This document shows positions 1-5,206 of a stretch of DNA of 5,206 bases, piece by piece. Source of the DNA: an uncultured Ideonella sp. GTDB lineage: Bacteria; Pseudomonadota; Gammaproteobacteria; Burkholderiales; Burkholderiaceae. The notes beneath the pieces were generated by a model. It did no database searches. It saw nothing but the letters and a program-made list of their open reading frames with translations, and was not told the DNA's origin. The stretch's first letter is position 1; each line of letters opens with the position of its first letter. The stretch spans positions 1 to 5,206 of the forward strand of contig CAMLGG010000338.1 of NCBI GenBank assembly GCA_946479475.1, in the 5' to 3' direction. The translations under genes were made by a program, and so were the position numbers.

Positions 1-2
1 GC

Positions 3-608
3 CCCACCGGCATCGACATCCGCAAGGGCCTGCAGTACGAGTGCATCGGCTGCGCGGCCTGCATCGACGTCTGCGACGGCATCATGGAGAAGATGTCGTA
101 TCCGCGAGGCCTGATCCGCTACGCCACGCAGAACAGCCTGAAGGAGCATCTCGGCTGGCGGGACATCCTGCGCCGCGTGACGCGGCCGCGGGTGCTGGTC
201 TACACCGCCATCCTGTTGCTGATCTGCAGTGCCTTCGTGGCCAGCCTGGCGGTGCGCAAGCCTTTCAGGGTCGACGTCGTGCGTGACCGTGCATCGCTCG
301 CGCGCCTGGCCGACGAGGGCCGGATCGAGAACGTCTATCGCCTGCAGATCATGAACGCCACCGAGCAGGCGCAGCGTTACCGCGTGACGGTCCGGGGCAT
401 GCCCGGCATCGCGGTGGCCAATGCGACCGAGCTCGCGGCGCAGCCAGCGGAGGCCCGCTGGGTCACTCTGCAGGTGCAGGTGCCGCCCGAAGCCGCCGCG
501 CAGGCCGGCGAGGGGGCGCACCCGATCGAGTTCCATGTCGAGCGCCTGGCGGCCGATGGTCCGGCGATCCAGGTCACCGAGAAATCAACCTTCATCGTGC
601 CGCGCTAG
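3..608 (+). CDS. ccoG: CcoG/FixG, cbb3 oxidase assembly iron-sulfur protein (C-terminal part, 5' end outside window)
   Basis: CcoG is a membrane protein with ferredoxin-type clusters, needed for assembly of the cbb3 cytochrome oxidase and reported to act in Cu(II) reduction. The visible 201 codons start inside the protein. The first two bases fit the end of a Cys codon, giving the family motif C-P-T-G-I-D-I-R. A [4Fe-4S] ligand set CIGCAACIDVC follows (bases 42-74), then the conserved GLIRYATQNS stretch. One membrane helix lies at about bases 192-250 (VLVYTAILLLICSAFVASL). The remainder, about 260-605, matches the periplasmic Ig-like FixG C-terminal domain, with YRLQIMNAT and RVTVRGMPG strands. 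It ends in TAG. The N-terminal helices and first cluster are not visible. The next gene starts 29 bases downstream, consistent with a ccoGH operon. Family assignment is firm; the biochemical role is taken from family knowledge. Confidence 0.95.
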   Translation, partial: PTGIDIRKGLQYECIGCAACIDVCDGIMEKMSYPRGLIRYATQNSLKEHLGWRDILRRVTRPRVLVYTAILLLICSAFVASLAVRKPFRVDVVRDRASLARLADEGRIENVYRLQIMNATEQAQRYRVTVRGMPGIAVANATELAAQPAEARWVTLQVQVPPEAAAQAGEGAHPIEFHVERLAADGPAIQVTEKSTFIVPR

Positions 609-628
609 AGTCGCGGCCAAACCCCAAC

Positions 629-632
629 GAGG
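629..632 (+). promoter_or_regulatory. Ribosome binding site of ccoH
   Basis: GAGG lies five bases before the ATG at 638 and supports that start. No separate promoter is evident in the 29-base gap after ccoG, so ccoH is probably co-transcribed with it. Confidence 0.6.
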
Positions 633-637
633 TTTCC

Positions 638-892
638 ATGTCGACGCTGTCTGCTCTCTCCGAGGACGCCCAGCCCACCCCGTGGTGGCGCTATCCGATG
701 GTCTGGATGGTGATCGGCGGCCCGCTGGCCGTGGTGATCGCCAGCGTGACGACGGCCGTCATCGCCGCGCGAGGCGCCGACCCCGTGCTCGACACCCAGG
801 AGCGCGGCGGTGTCAGCGAGCGGGCTTCCACACCCGACTCGATGACCCCGGCACTCCAGGCGCGCAACCACGCAGCCACGGCCAAGCACTGA
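638..892 (+). CDS. ccoH: Short CcoH/FixH-like protein, cbb3 oxidase assembly
   Basis: This 84-residue protein has a short cytoplasmic N-terminus, the signature PWWRYPMVWMVIGGP (residues 15-29) and one membrane helix at about 21-44, followed by ADPV. It ends with PALQARNHAAT, which I recognise from short betaproteobacterial FixH proteins. FixH/CcoH is a single-span membrane protein that associates with the cbb3 oxidase during assembly or for stability. Canonical forms are roughly twice this length with a larger periplasmic domain; short forms occur in Betaproteobacteria. From memory, these usually carry a D-Y-Y motif soon after the DPV, and here that position reads DTQERGG, so the tail looks divergent. 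Placement directly after ccoG supports the call. The gene symbol rests on position plus the helix and tail motifs. Confidence 0.85.
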   Translation: MSTLSALSEDAQPTPWWRYPMVWMVIGGPLAVVIASVTTAVIAARGADPVLDTQERGGVSERASTPDSMTPALQARNHAATAKH

Positions 893-902
893 GCCTAGGC
901 CC

Positions 903-1151
903 ATGAGCGCGCCACCGACCGACCGGCCCACACGCGCCCTGTGCATCCTGTGGCCGGCCTTCCTGATGGCCGGCGTGCTGGAGATGCTGGTCTTCGCCGT
1001 GGTCGACCCCGGCGGCCTTCAATGGTTCGGCTCGGCCCCCATCGACTGGCAGCCGACCACCATCTACTCCGTCACCTTCCTGATGTTCTGGATGGTGATC
1101 TCGCTCGCCTCGTCAATCACCCAGTTCCTGACCCACCCCGACGCCACTTGA
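903..1151 (+). CDS. Small two-helix membrane protein of unknown function, end of the cco cluster
   Basis: This 82-residue protein begins 10 bases after the ccoH stop and has no strong Shine-Dalgarno sequence (only AGG at 897-899), which suggests translational coupling with ccoH. It has two predicted membrane helices, about residues 13-34 (containing LWPAFLMAGVLEMLVFAVVD) and 53-76 (YSVTFLMFWMVISLASSITQF). They are joined by a loop of about 18 residues rich in Trp and Pro (LQWFGSAPIDWQP). A glutamate (E27) lies inside the first helix. Codon use matches the neighbours and the frame is open throughout, so I judge it real. I do not recognise a characterised family. Position suggests a role with cbb3 oxidase or its assembly, but this is inference only. 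Confidence 0.8.
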   Translation: MSAPPTDRPTRALCILWPAFLMAGVLEMLVFAVVDPGGLQWFGSAPIDWQPTTIYSVTFLMFWMVISLASSITQFLTHPDAT

Positions 1152-1155
1152 ACTG

Positions 1156-1177
1156 GGAGCGCGCGCAGCGCCGCTCC
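1156..1177. repeat. Short inverted repeat just after the cco cluster
   Basis: GGAGCG (1156-1161) and CGCTCC (1172-1177) form a perfect 6-bp stem around a 10-base GC-rich loop, five bases after the stop of the small membrane gene. There is no clear T run afterwards, only TCT, so it is at best a weak intrinsic terminator for the cco transcript. Confidence 0.4.
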
Positions 1178-1222
1178 TCTACCAGGGCGTGCGCGGATCC
1201 GGCTCTGCCGGTCCGCTGCGCG

Positions 1223-1257
1223 GGCCCCCTCGGGGGGCAGGCCCCTGGCAGGGGGCC
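1223..1257. terminator. GC-rich palindrome between convergent genes, possible bidirectional terminator or REP-like element
   Basis: GGCCCCCT (1223-1230) and AGGGGGCC (1250-1257) are perfect reverse complements. The 19 bases between them contain further G and C runs (GGGG 1234-1237, CCCC 1242-1245) that can form an inner hairpin. The element lies between the 3' ends of the cco tail and of fnr, where a shared terminator is expected. It lacks a T tract on either strand, so a classic intrinsic terminator is not shown. GC-rich palindromes of this style recur between genes in many Burkholderiales genomes, so a dispersed repeat is an alternative reading. Confidence 0.45.
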
Positions 1258-1270
1258 GTGGGGGCCAAGT

Positions 1271-2029
1271 TCAGCAGGCAGCGCCGTTGACCAGCTTCGA
1301 CAGACCGGCCTGGTTCAGGATGCGGATCTGCCGCTGCTTGACTTCCAGCAGGCCGTCATCCTGGAACTTGGAGAAAGTGCGGCTGACGGTCTCGAGCTTC
1401 AGCCCGAGGTAGCTGCCGATCTCCTCGCGGGTCATGCGCAGGATGAGCGCCGAGGGAGAGAAGCCCCGCGCCTGAAGGCGCTGGGTGAGGTTGAGCAGGA
1501 AGGCCGCCAGGCGCTCCTCTGCCCGCATGCTGCCGAGCAGCAGCATCACGCCGTGGTCGCGCACGATCTCGCGGCTCATGATCTTGTTGAACTGGCGTTG
1601 CAGGTCGGTGAACTCGCGCGAAAGCTCCTCGAGCTGGCCGAACGGGATCACGCAGACCTGCGAGTCCTCCAGCGCCACGGCGTCGCAGGAGTGCCGGTCG
1701 CTGCTGATGCCATCCAGGCCCAGCAGCTCGCCAGCCATCTGGAAGCCGGTGACCTGGTCGCGGCCGTCCTCGGACGAGACGCAGGTCTTGAAGAATCCGG
1801 TCCGGACGGCGTAGAGCGACTGGAACTCGTCGCCCGTGCGGAACAGCATGTCGCCCCGCGCGACGCTGCGGCGCGTGGCCACCAGGGTGTCCATCCGTTC
1901 GAGGTCGTCCTGCGTCAGGCCCACCGGCAGGCACAGCTCGCGCAGGTTGCAGCTGGAGCAGGCCACCTTGAAGGCCTGGGGCTTGACGCGCGTCGTGGCG
2001 GGCGTGGGGGTAGAGGGCGTTGACGACAT
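1271..2029 (-). CDS. fnr: Fnr-type oxygen-sensing transcriptional regulator
   Basis: This 252-residue CRP/FNR family regulator senses oxygen through a [4Fe-4S] cluster, dimerises when oxygen is low and binds TTGAT-N4-ATCAA sites. The N-terminal ligands are C24, C27 and C33 (CSSCNLREC-type spacing, C-X2-C-X5-C). The fourth is C126 in EDSQVCVIPF, matching E. coli C20, C23, C29 and C122. A cyclic-nucleotide-fold domain covers about 38-145, a dimer helix about 146-170, and a helix-turn-helix about 198-228. The recognition helix contains LETVSR (E213, S216, R217), equivalent to the E-X2-S-R of E. coli FNR. Two further cysteines, C83 and C115, are not known ligands. The frame extends four codons upstream to a TTG at 2041, but that overlaps the Shine-Dalgarno sequence, so I chose the ATG at 2029. 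It is divergent from hemN and convergent with the cco tail. Confidence 0.95.
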   Translation of the reverse strand: MSSTPSTPTPATTRVKPQAFKVACSSCNLRELCLPVGLTQDDLERMDTLVATRRSVARGDMLFRTGDEFQSLYAVRTGFFKTCVSSEDGRDQVTGFQMAGELLGLDGISSDRHSCDAVALEDSQVCVIPFGQLEELSREFTDLQRQFNKIMSREIVRDHGVMLLLGSMRAEERLAAFLLNLTQRLQARGFSPSALILRMTREEIGSYLGLKLETVSRTFSKFQDDGLLEVKQRQIRILNQAGLSKLVNGAAC

Positions 2030-2032
2030 GAT

Positions 2033-2038
2033 CCTCCT
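2033..2038 (-). promoter_or_regulatory. Ribosome binding site of fnr, decides the start
   Basis: On the minus strand this reads AGGAGG, three bases before the ATG at 2029 (the overlapping GAGG at 2039-2036 gives six). It is the strongest Shine-Dalgarno sequence in the window. It lies inside the four-codon upstream extension that would start at TTG 2041, which argues against that longer start. Confidence 0.8.
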
Positions 2039-2051
2039 CAAGAGCGGCCCT

Positions 2052-2057
2052 ATTCTT
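2052..2057 (-). promoter_or_regulatory. Candidate -10 element of fnr
   Basis: On the minus strand this reads AAGAAT, four of six matches to TATAAT. Its centre (2054.5) is exactly 32 bases from the centre of the Fnr box (2086.5). That is the spacing expected when an Fnr dimer at -41.5 activates a class II promoter. Transcription would start near 2045. The hexamer alone is weak, and the support comes mainly from the spacing. Confidence 0.4.
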
Positions 2058-2079
2058 GGCCTGACCGGGGATGGCTGGC

Positions 2080-2093
2080 TTGAGGCAAGTCAA
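2080..2093. promoter_or_regulatory. Fnr/Anr/FixK box between fnr and hemN
   Basis: The sequence TTGAG-GCAA-GTCAA keeps both TTGA and TCAA half-sites of the TTGAT-N4-ATCAA consensus with the exact N6 spacing. Only the fifth base of the left half and the first of the right half differ. Flanking C and G extend the symmetry to CTTGA...TCAAG. The site lies between the divergent fnr and hemN starts, 42 bases before the hemN ATG (centre to start) and about 57 before the fnr ATG. Anaerobic activation of hemN by Fnr or Anr is established in other Proteobacteria, so hemN is a natural target; autoregulation of fnr is also possible. Confidence 0.8.
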
Positions 2094-2128
2094 GGTAGAC
2101 CCCCGGGGTGCCGAGGCACCATCGCTGC

Positions 2129-3571
2129 ATGACGATCCAGCCCCTCGAAGCACCCACTGCCCGCCGCCCCGAGGCCGCGAGCGCATCGCCGCTCCTGCCG
2201 CTGGACCTGTTGCGCCGTTTCGACGTGCCGGGGCCGCGATACACCTCCTATCCCACTGCCGACCGCTTCGTGGAAGCATTCGGGCCGGCCGAGTACCAGG
2301 GCGCCCTGCGCCAGCGCGCCGAGGGCGCACGCGTCGGGGGCAAGACGCCGCTCTCCATCTACGTGCACATCCCGTTCTGCGAGTCGGTCTGCTACTACTG
2401 CGCCTGCAACAAGGTCATCACCAGGCACCACGATCGCGCCGGCGAGTACCTGCGTGCCCTGAAGGCCGAGATCGCCATGCATGCAACGGCGCTGGGCGGC
2501 CCGCAGGCGGTTTCTCAGCTGCATTTCGGCGGGGGGTCGCCGACATTCCTGACCGACGCCGAGCTTTCCGACCTGATGGCGGTGCTGGGCACCGCGTTCC
2601 GTGTCGCGCCCGGGGCCGAGGTCTCCATCGAGGTGGACCCCCGGACGGTGAGTACCGAGCGCCTGGCGGCGCTGCGCCGCATGGGCTTCAACCGCCTGAG
2701 CTTCGGCGTCCAGGACTTCGATCCGGACGTGCAGAAGGCTGTGCATCGCGTCCAGTCGTTCGAGATGGTGCGCGACCTGATGCGGGACGCTCGCTCTCTG
2801 GGCTTCGAGTCCATCAACGCCGACCTGATCTACGGCCTGCCGAAGCAGACGCCCGAATCGTTCGCGCGCACCATCGCCCAGGTCGGCGAACTGCGTCCGG
2901 ATCGCATCGCGCTGTATGCCTACGCGCACCTGCCGCAGCGATTCAAGCCGCAGCGCCGGATCGATGCGGCCGACCTGCCGCCGCCGGAGGACCGCGTGGC
3001 CATGCTTTCGGGCGCCATCGCCAGCTTCATGGGCCATGGCTATGCCTACATCGGCATGGACCACTTCGCCTTGCACGGAGATTCGCTCGCGGCCGCGAAG
3101 CGCCAGGGCCGGTTGCACCGCAACTTCCAGGGCTACAGCACGCAGCCCGACTGCGACCTGATCGGCCTGGGTGTCTCGGCCATCGGCCGCATGGGAGCCA
3201 CCTACAGCCAGAACGCGAAGACGCTGCCCGAGTACTACGACGCCATCCACCAGGGCCAGTTCCCGGTCGTGCGGGGCCTGGCGTTGACGCGCGACGACCT
3301 CCTTCGCCGCGCCGTCATCATGGCCCTCATGTGCCAGGGGCGCCTGGAGTTCGAATCGGTCGAGCTGGCCTACCTGGTGGACGTCAAGGAGTACTTCCGG
3401 ACCGAGCTGGCCGAACTGGAGCCTTTCGAGGCCCAGGGCCTGGTCGTGCTGGAGCCGGGCGCCGTTCAGATCACCCCGGCGGGCTGGTTCTTCGTGCGTG
3501 CCATCGCCATGGTGTTCGACAAGCACCTCAGGGCCGACAAGGTCCGCGAACGCTTCTCCCGCATCATCTGA
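2129..3571 (+). CDS. hemN: Oxygen-independent coproporphyrinogen III dehydrogenase
   Basis: HemN is a cytoplasmic radical SAM enzyme that oxidatively decarboxylates two propionates of coproporphyrinogen III to give protoporphyrinogen IX, letting haem be made without oxygen. The 480-residue protein has the family entry motif GPRYTSYPTADRF (about 35-47) and then YVHIPFCESVCYYCACNK with cluster ligands C84, C88, C91 and the extra C93. It also has the glycine motif HFGGGSPT (132-139), YGLPKQTPESF, LYAYAHLPQRFKPQRRID, and the C-terminal HemN domain with LLRRAVIMALMCQGRLEFE. The C-X3-C-X2-C-X-C pattern plus these signatures marks true HemN rather than HemW. It is about 20 residues longer than E. 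coli HemN, all in a Pro/Ala-rich N-terminus. An in-frame GTG at 2108 is possible but sits too close to the Fnr box, so the ATG at 2129 is preferred; its nearest GAGG (2113-2116) is 12 bases away, so initiation signals are weak. Confidence 0.96.
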   Translation: MTIQPLEAPTARRPEAASASPLLPLDLLRRFDVPGPRYTSYPTADRFVEAFGPAEYQGALRQRAEGARVGGKTPLSIYVHIPFCESVCYYCACNKVITRHHDRAGEYLRALKAEIAMHATALGGPQAVSQLHFGGGSPTFLTDAELSDLMAVLGTAFRVAPGAEVSIEVDPRTVSTERLAALRRMGFNRLSFGVQDFDPDVQKAVHRVQSFEMVRDLMRDARSLGFESINADLIYGLPKQTPESFARTIAQVGELRPDRIALYAYAHLPQRFKPQRRIDAADLPPPEDRVAMLSGAIASFMGHGYAYIGMDHFALHGDSLAAAKRQGRLHRNFQGYSTQPDCDLIGLGVSAIGRMGATYSQNAKTLPEYYDAIHQGQFPVVRGLALTRDDLLRRAVIMALMCQGRLEFESVELAYLVDVKEYFRTELAELEPFEAQGLVVLEPGAVQITPAGWFFVRAIAMVFDKHLRADKVRERFSRII

Positions 3572-3572
3572 A

Positions 3573-4283
3573 GTGAACTTCGCGCTCCTGCTCACCGCGC
3601 TGTTGCTGGGCCTGGCGGGCTCGGTGCATTGCGTGGCCATGTGCGGCGCGCCGAGCTCGGCAGCCGTCCGGGCCTGCCGGGGGGCGCCGCGCGAGGCCTG
3701 GTCGGCGTTCCACCTCGGCCGGCTGGCGGGCTACGCGGCTGCCGGCGCGGTGGCCGCCGCCAGCGTCGGGGCCGTGGCGCAGTGGAGCTCGTGGAGCCCG
3801 GCGCTGAGGCCGGTGTGGACGTTGCTGCACGTGGTAGCACTGGCCCTCGGCCTGTGGCTGCTCGTTCGCGGCCGCCAGCCGGCGTGGCTGGAGCGGGCAG
3901 GGCGGGGCGCTTCGCGCCAGCTGCCTTCGGCCAAGGGCTGGCAGCGCATCCAGGGTCCGGGCAAGGCCGGGGTGGCGGGACTGGCCTGGGTGGCCTGGCC
4001 TTGCGGACTCCTGCAGTCGGCCCTCGTCGTGGCCGCCCTGGCCGACTCCGCCTGGGGTGGCGCCGCCACGATGGGCGTCTTCGCCATGGCGACTGCGCCA
4101 TCGCTGGGCCTGGCGCCCTGGCTCTGGGGCCGCCTGGCCGCTGGCCGGGGCAGCGCCGGCACCTTGTCGGCGAGGGTCAACGTGCTGGCGGTGCGCCTGG
4201 CGGGCGGGCTGCTCGCGGCGGCGTCCGTCTGGGCGCTCGGCCACGACCTCATTCGCCAGGCGATCGCCTTCTGCGTCTCGTAG
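3573..4283 (+). CDS. SafE/DsbD_2-like integral membrane protein
   Basis: This 236-residue protein belongs to the group annotated as sulfite exporter TauE/SafE family or DsbD_2 transmembrane region. The first helix (about 2-24) holds the hallmark GLAGSVHCVAMCGA with C20 and C24 in a C-X3-C arrangement. Further helices lie at about 50-70, 80-98, 132-157, 160-185 and 200-223. The fourth carries WPCGLLQSAL with C144 after a proline, reminiscent of CcdA/DsbD helices that pass thiol electrons or metals. It uses a GTG start one base after the hemN stop, with no Shine-Dalgarno sequence nearby, so translation is probably coupled to hemN. The frame is open further upstream inside hemN, but no homology is seen there. 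Family members sit beside cbb3 and haem genes in many Proteobacteria, suggesting a role in metal or redox supply for oxidase maturation. Sulfite export is a name only; the true substrate is unknown. Confidence 0.88.
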   Translation: MNFALLLTALLLGLAGSVHCVAMCGAPSSAAVRACRGAPREAWSAFHLGRLAGYAAAGAVAAASVGAVAQWSSWSPALRPVWTLLHVVALALGLWLLVRGRQPAWLERAGRGASRQLPSAKGWQRIQGPGKAGVAGLAWVAWPCGLLQSALVVAALADSAWGGAATMGVFAMATAPSLGLAPWLWGRLAAGRGSAGTLSARVNVLAVRLAGGLLAAASVWALGHDLIRQAIAFCVS

Positions 4284-4303
4284 ACCCGCCGGGCCAGGGG
4301 TGG

Positions 4304-4327
4304 TCAGCCGAACGACAGCTCGGCTGA
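4304..4327. repeat. Perfect 8-bp inverted repeat upstream of icd, terminator or operator
   Basis: TCAGCCGA (4304-4311) and TCGGCTGA (4320-4327) are exact reverse complements around an 8-base loop. The repeat begins 21 bases after the stop of the SafE-like gene and ends just before the TAGAAT element. It could fold as a hairpin ending the hemN-safE transcript, although only short T runs follow (TTT at 4335-4337). It could also be a protein-binding site overlapping the -35 zone of the icd promoter. Confidence 0.5.
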
Positions 4328-4329
4328 AC

Positions 4330-4335
4330 TAGAAT
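4330..4335 (+). promoter_or_regulatory. Candidate -10 element of icd
   Basis: TAGAAT matches TATAAT at five of six positions, in the most AT-rich part of the window. It would give a start near 4342 and a leader of about 50 bases. At 16-18 bases upstream there is no good -35 hexamer, and the inverted repeat occupies that zone, so activator dependence is possible. Confidence 0.45.
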
Positions 4336-4379
4336 TTCAGTTTCCGAAATCCCTTTTCACAACCCACCAGCACGCAGGC

Positions 4380-4383
4380 GGAG
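4380..4383 (+). promoter_or_regulatory. Ribosome binding site of icd
   Basis: GGAG lies nine bases before the ATG at 4393, a normal distance, and supports that start. Confidence 0.6.
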
Positions 4384-4392
4384 CCAAGCGAC

Positions 4393-5206
4393 ATGTACCA
4401 GCACATCAAGGTGCCCGAGGGCGGACAGAAGATCACCGTGAACGCGGACTTCTCGCTCAATGTCCCCAACAACCCGATCATTCCGTACATCGAGGGGGAC
4501 GGCACCGGCTTCGACATCACGCCCGTGATGATCAAGGTGGTGGATGCCGCGGTCGCCAAGGCCTACGGCGGCCAGAAGAAGATCCACTGGATGGAGATCT
4601 ACGCCGGCGAGAAGTCGACCAAGGTCTACGGCCCGGACGTCTGGCTGCCCGAAGAGACGCTGGCCGCGCTTCGCGAATACGTGGTCTCGATCAAGGGCCC
4701 GCTGACCACCCCGGTGGGCGGCGGGATCCGCTCGCTGAACGTGGCCCTGCGCCAGGAGCTCGACCTCTACGTGTGCCTGCGTCCGGTGCAGTACTTCGCG
4801 GGCGTGCCTTCGCCGGTGAAGGAGCCGCAGAAGGTCAACATGGTGATCTTCCGCGAGAACTCGGAGGACATCTACGCCGGCGTCGAGTGGGAAGCCGAGA
4901 CCGACAAGGCGAAGAAGGTCATCAAGTTCCTGATCGAGGAGATGGGCGTCAAGAAGATCCGCTTCCCCGACACCTCGGGCATCGGCATCAAGCCCGTCTC
5001 GCGTGAAGGCACCGAGCGCCTGGTGCGCAAGGCCATCCAGTACGCGATAGACAACGACAAGCCCAACGTCACCATCGTGCACAAGGGCAACATCATGAAG
5101 TTCACCGAGGGTGGCTTCCGCGACTGGGCCTACGCCCTGGCCCAGAAGGAGTTCGGCGCCGAGCTGATCGACGGCGGCCCGTGGTGCAAGTTCAAGAACC
5201 CGAAGA
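4393..5206 (+). CDS. icd: NADP-dependent isocitrate dehydrogenase (N-terminal part, 3' end outside window)
   Basis: Icd converts isocitrate to 2-oxoglutarate and CO2 with reduction of NADP in the TCA cycle. The 271 visible codons are about two thirds of a usual protein of some 415 residues. The start [11 protein letters not shown] and the [15 protein letters not shown] stretch are typical of the dimeric E. coli-type enzyme. Isocitrate ligands are in place: S114 and N116 in GGGIRSLN, R120, R130 and R154, with Y161 in SEDIYAG and K231 in [12 protein letters not shown]. These match E. coli S113, N115, R119, R129, R153, Y160 and K230. S114 corresponds to the serine phosphorylated by the AceK kinase in enteric bacteria, so that control is possible; whether this organism has AceK cannot be seen. 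A 109-base gap with its own promoter-like signals suggests a transcription unit separate from hemN-safE. Confidence 0.96.
   Translation, partial: MYQHIKVPEGGQKITVNADFSLNVPNNPIIPYIEGDGTGFDITPVMIKVVDAAVAKAYGGQKKIHWMEIYAGEKSTKVYGPDVWLPEETLAALREYVVSIKGPLTTPVGGGIRSLNVALRQELDLYVCLRPVQYFAGVPSPVKEPQKVNMVIFRENSEDIYAGVEWEAETDKAKKVIKFLIEEMGVKKIRFPDTSGIGIKPVSREGTERLVRKAIQYAIDNDKPNVTIVHKGNIMKFTEGGFRDWAYALAQKEFGAELIDGGPWCKFKNPK

Noticed and set aside
941..2023. A 360-residue plus-strand open frame across the small membrane gene and opposite fnr
   Set aside because: It runs through the convergent intergenic palindromes and opposes the clear fnr coding frame.
2039..2041. TTG start giving fnr four extra codons
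   Set aside because: Those codons are the AGGAGG ribosome binding site of the ATG at 2029.
3498..3572. Upstream ATG extending the SafE-like gene 25 codons into hemN
   Set aside because: The extension is out-of-frame hemN sequence without membrane or family character; homologs begin near NFALLLTALLLGLAG, matching the GTG at 3573.
2071..3576. A 501-residue plus-strand open frame overlapping hemN in another frame
   Set aside because: Its composition is dominated by Arg, Pro, Gly and Ala with no recognisable domain, as expected of an out-of-frame reading of a GC-rich gene.
2090..3640. A 516-residue open frame on the minus strand opposite hemN
   Set aside because: hemN is unambiguous by its radical SAM motifs. 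The antisense frame is a by-product of G/C-ending codons and has no recognisable domain or start signal.
4357..5082. A 241-residue minus-strand open frame opposite icd
   Set aside because: icd is certain from its substrate-binding residues; the antisense frame shows no family features.
1..5206. tRNA, rRNA, CRISPR array, insertion sequence or phage genes
   Set aside because: No cloverleaf-like or rRNA sequence, regularly spaced repeats, transposase motifs or terminal repeats were seen. The window is a conventional core-gene region.

Overview
The window is GC-rich, uses strongly G/C-ending codons throughout, and reads as the chromosome of a betaproteobacterium, most likely in the order Burkholderiales. 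The proteins resemble betaproteobacterial versions: a short FixH/CcoH, an Fnr with the Cys-X2-Cys-X5-Cys cluster, and a HemN followed by a SafE-like membrane protein. The genus cannot be fixed from the sequence alone.

Layout. Positions 3-608 (+) are the C-terminal two thirds or less of ccoG, the cbb3 oxidase assembly iron-sulfur protein, cut by the left window edge. A short ccoH/fixH gene (638-892, +) and an 82-residue two-helix membrane protein of unknown function (903-1151, +) follow with small gaps and look like the tail of a cco operon. A GC-rich stretch with nested inverted repeats (1152-1270) separates this tail from the convergent fnr gene (1271-2029, -). fnr and hemN (2129-3571, +) are divergent and share a 99-base intergenic region with one good Fnr box (TTGAG-N4-GTCAA, 2080-2093). 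A SafE/DsbD_2-like membrane protein (3573-4283, +) starts one base after hemN. An intergenic region with a perfect 8-bp inverted repeat and a TAGAAT element then leads into icd (4393 to the right edge, +), NADP-dependent isocitrate dehydrogenase.

How the genes fit together. This is a low-oxygen respiration island. CcoG and CcoH help mature the high-affinity cbb3 cytochrome oxidase, which needs copper and haem. HemN makes haem without oxygen. The SafE-like protein belongs to a family often found with cbb3 genes and suspected of a metal or thiol role. Fnr senses oxygen and probably controls hemN and perhaps itself through the shared box. icd belongs to the TCA cycle and appears to be a separate transcription unit. 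The structural ccoNOQP genes, ccoI and ccoS are not in the window. The anr/fnr-hemN-safE-cco grouping is known from other Proteobacteria, so I see no wholly new system here. The least understood parts are the 82-residue membrane protein, the divergent ccoH tail and the regulatory geometry of the fnr-hemN region.
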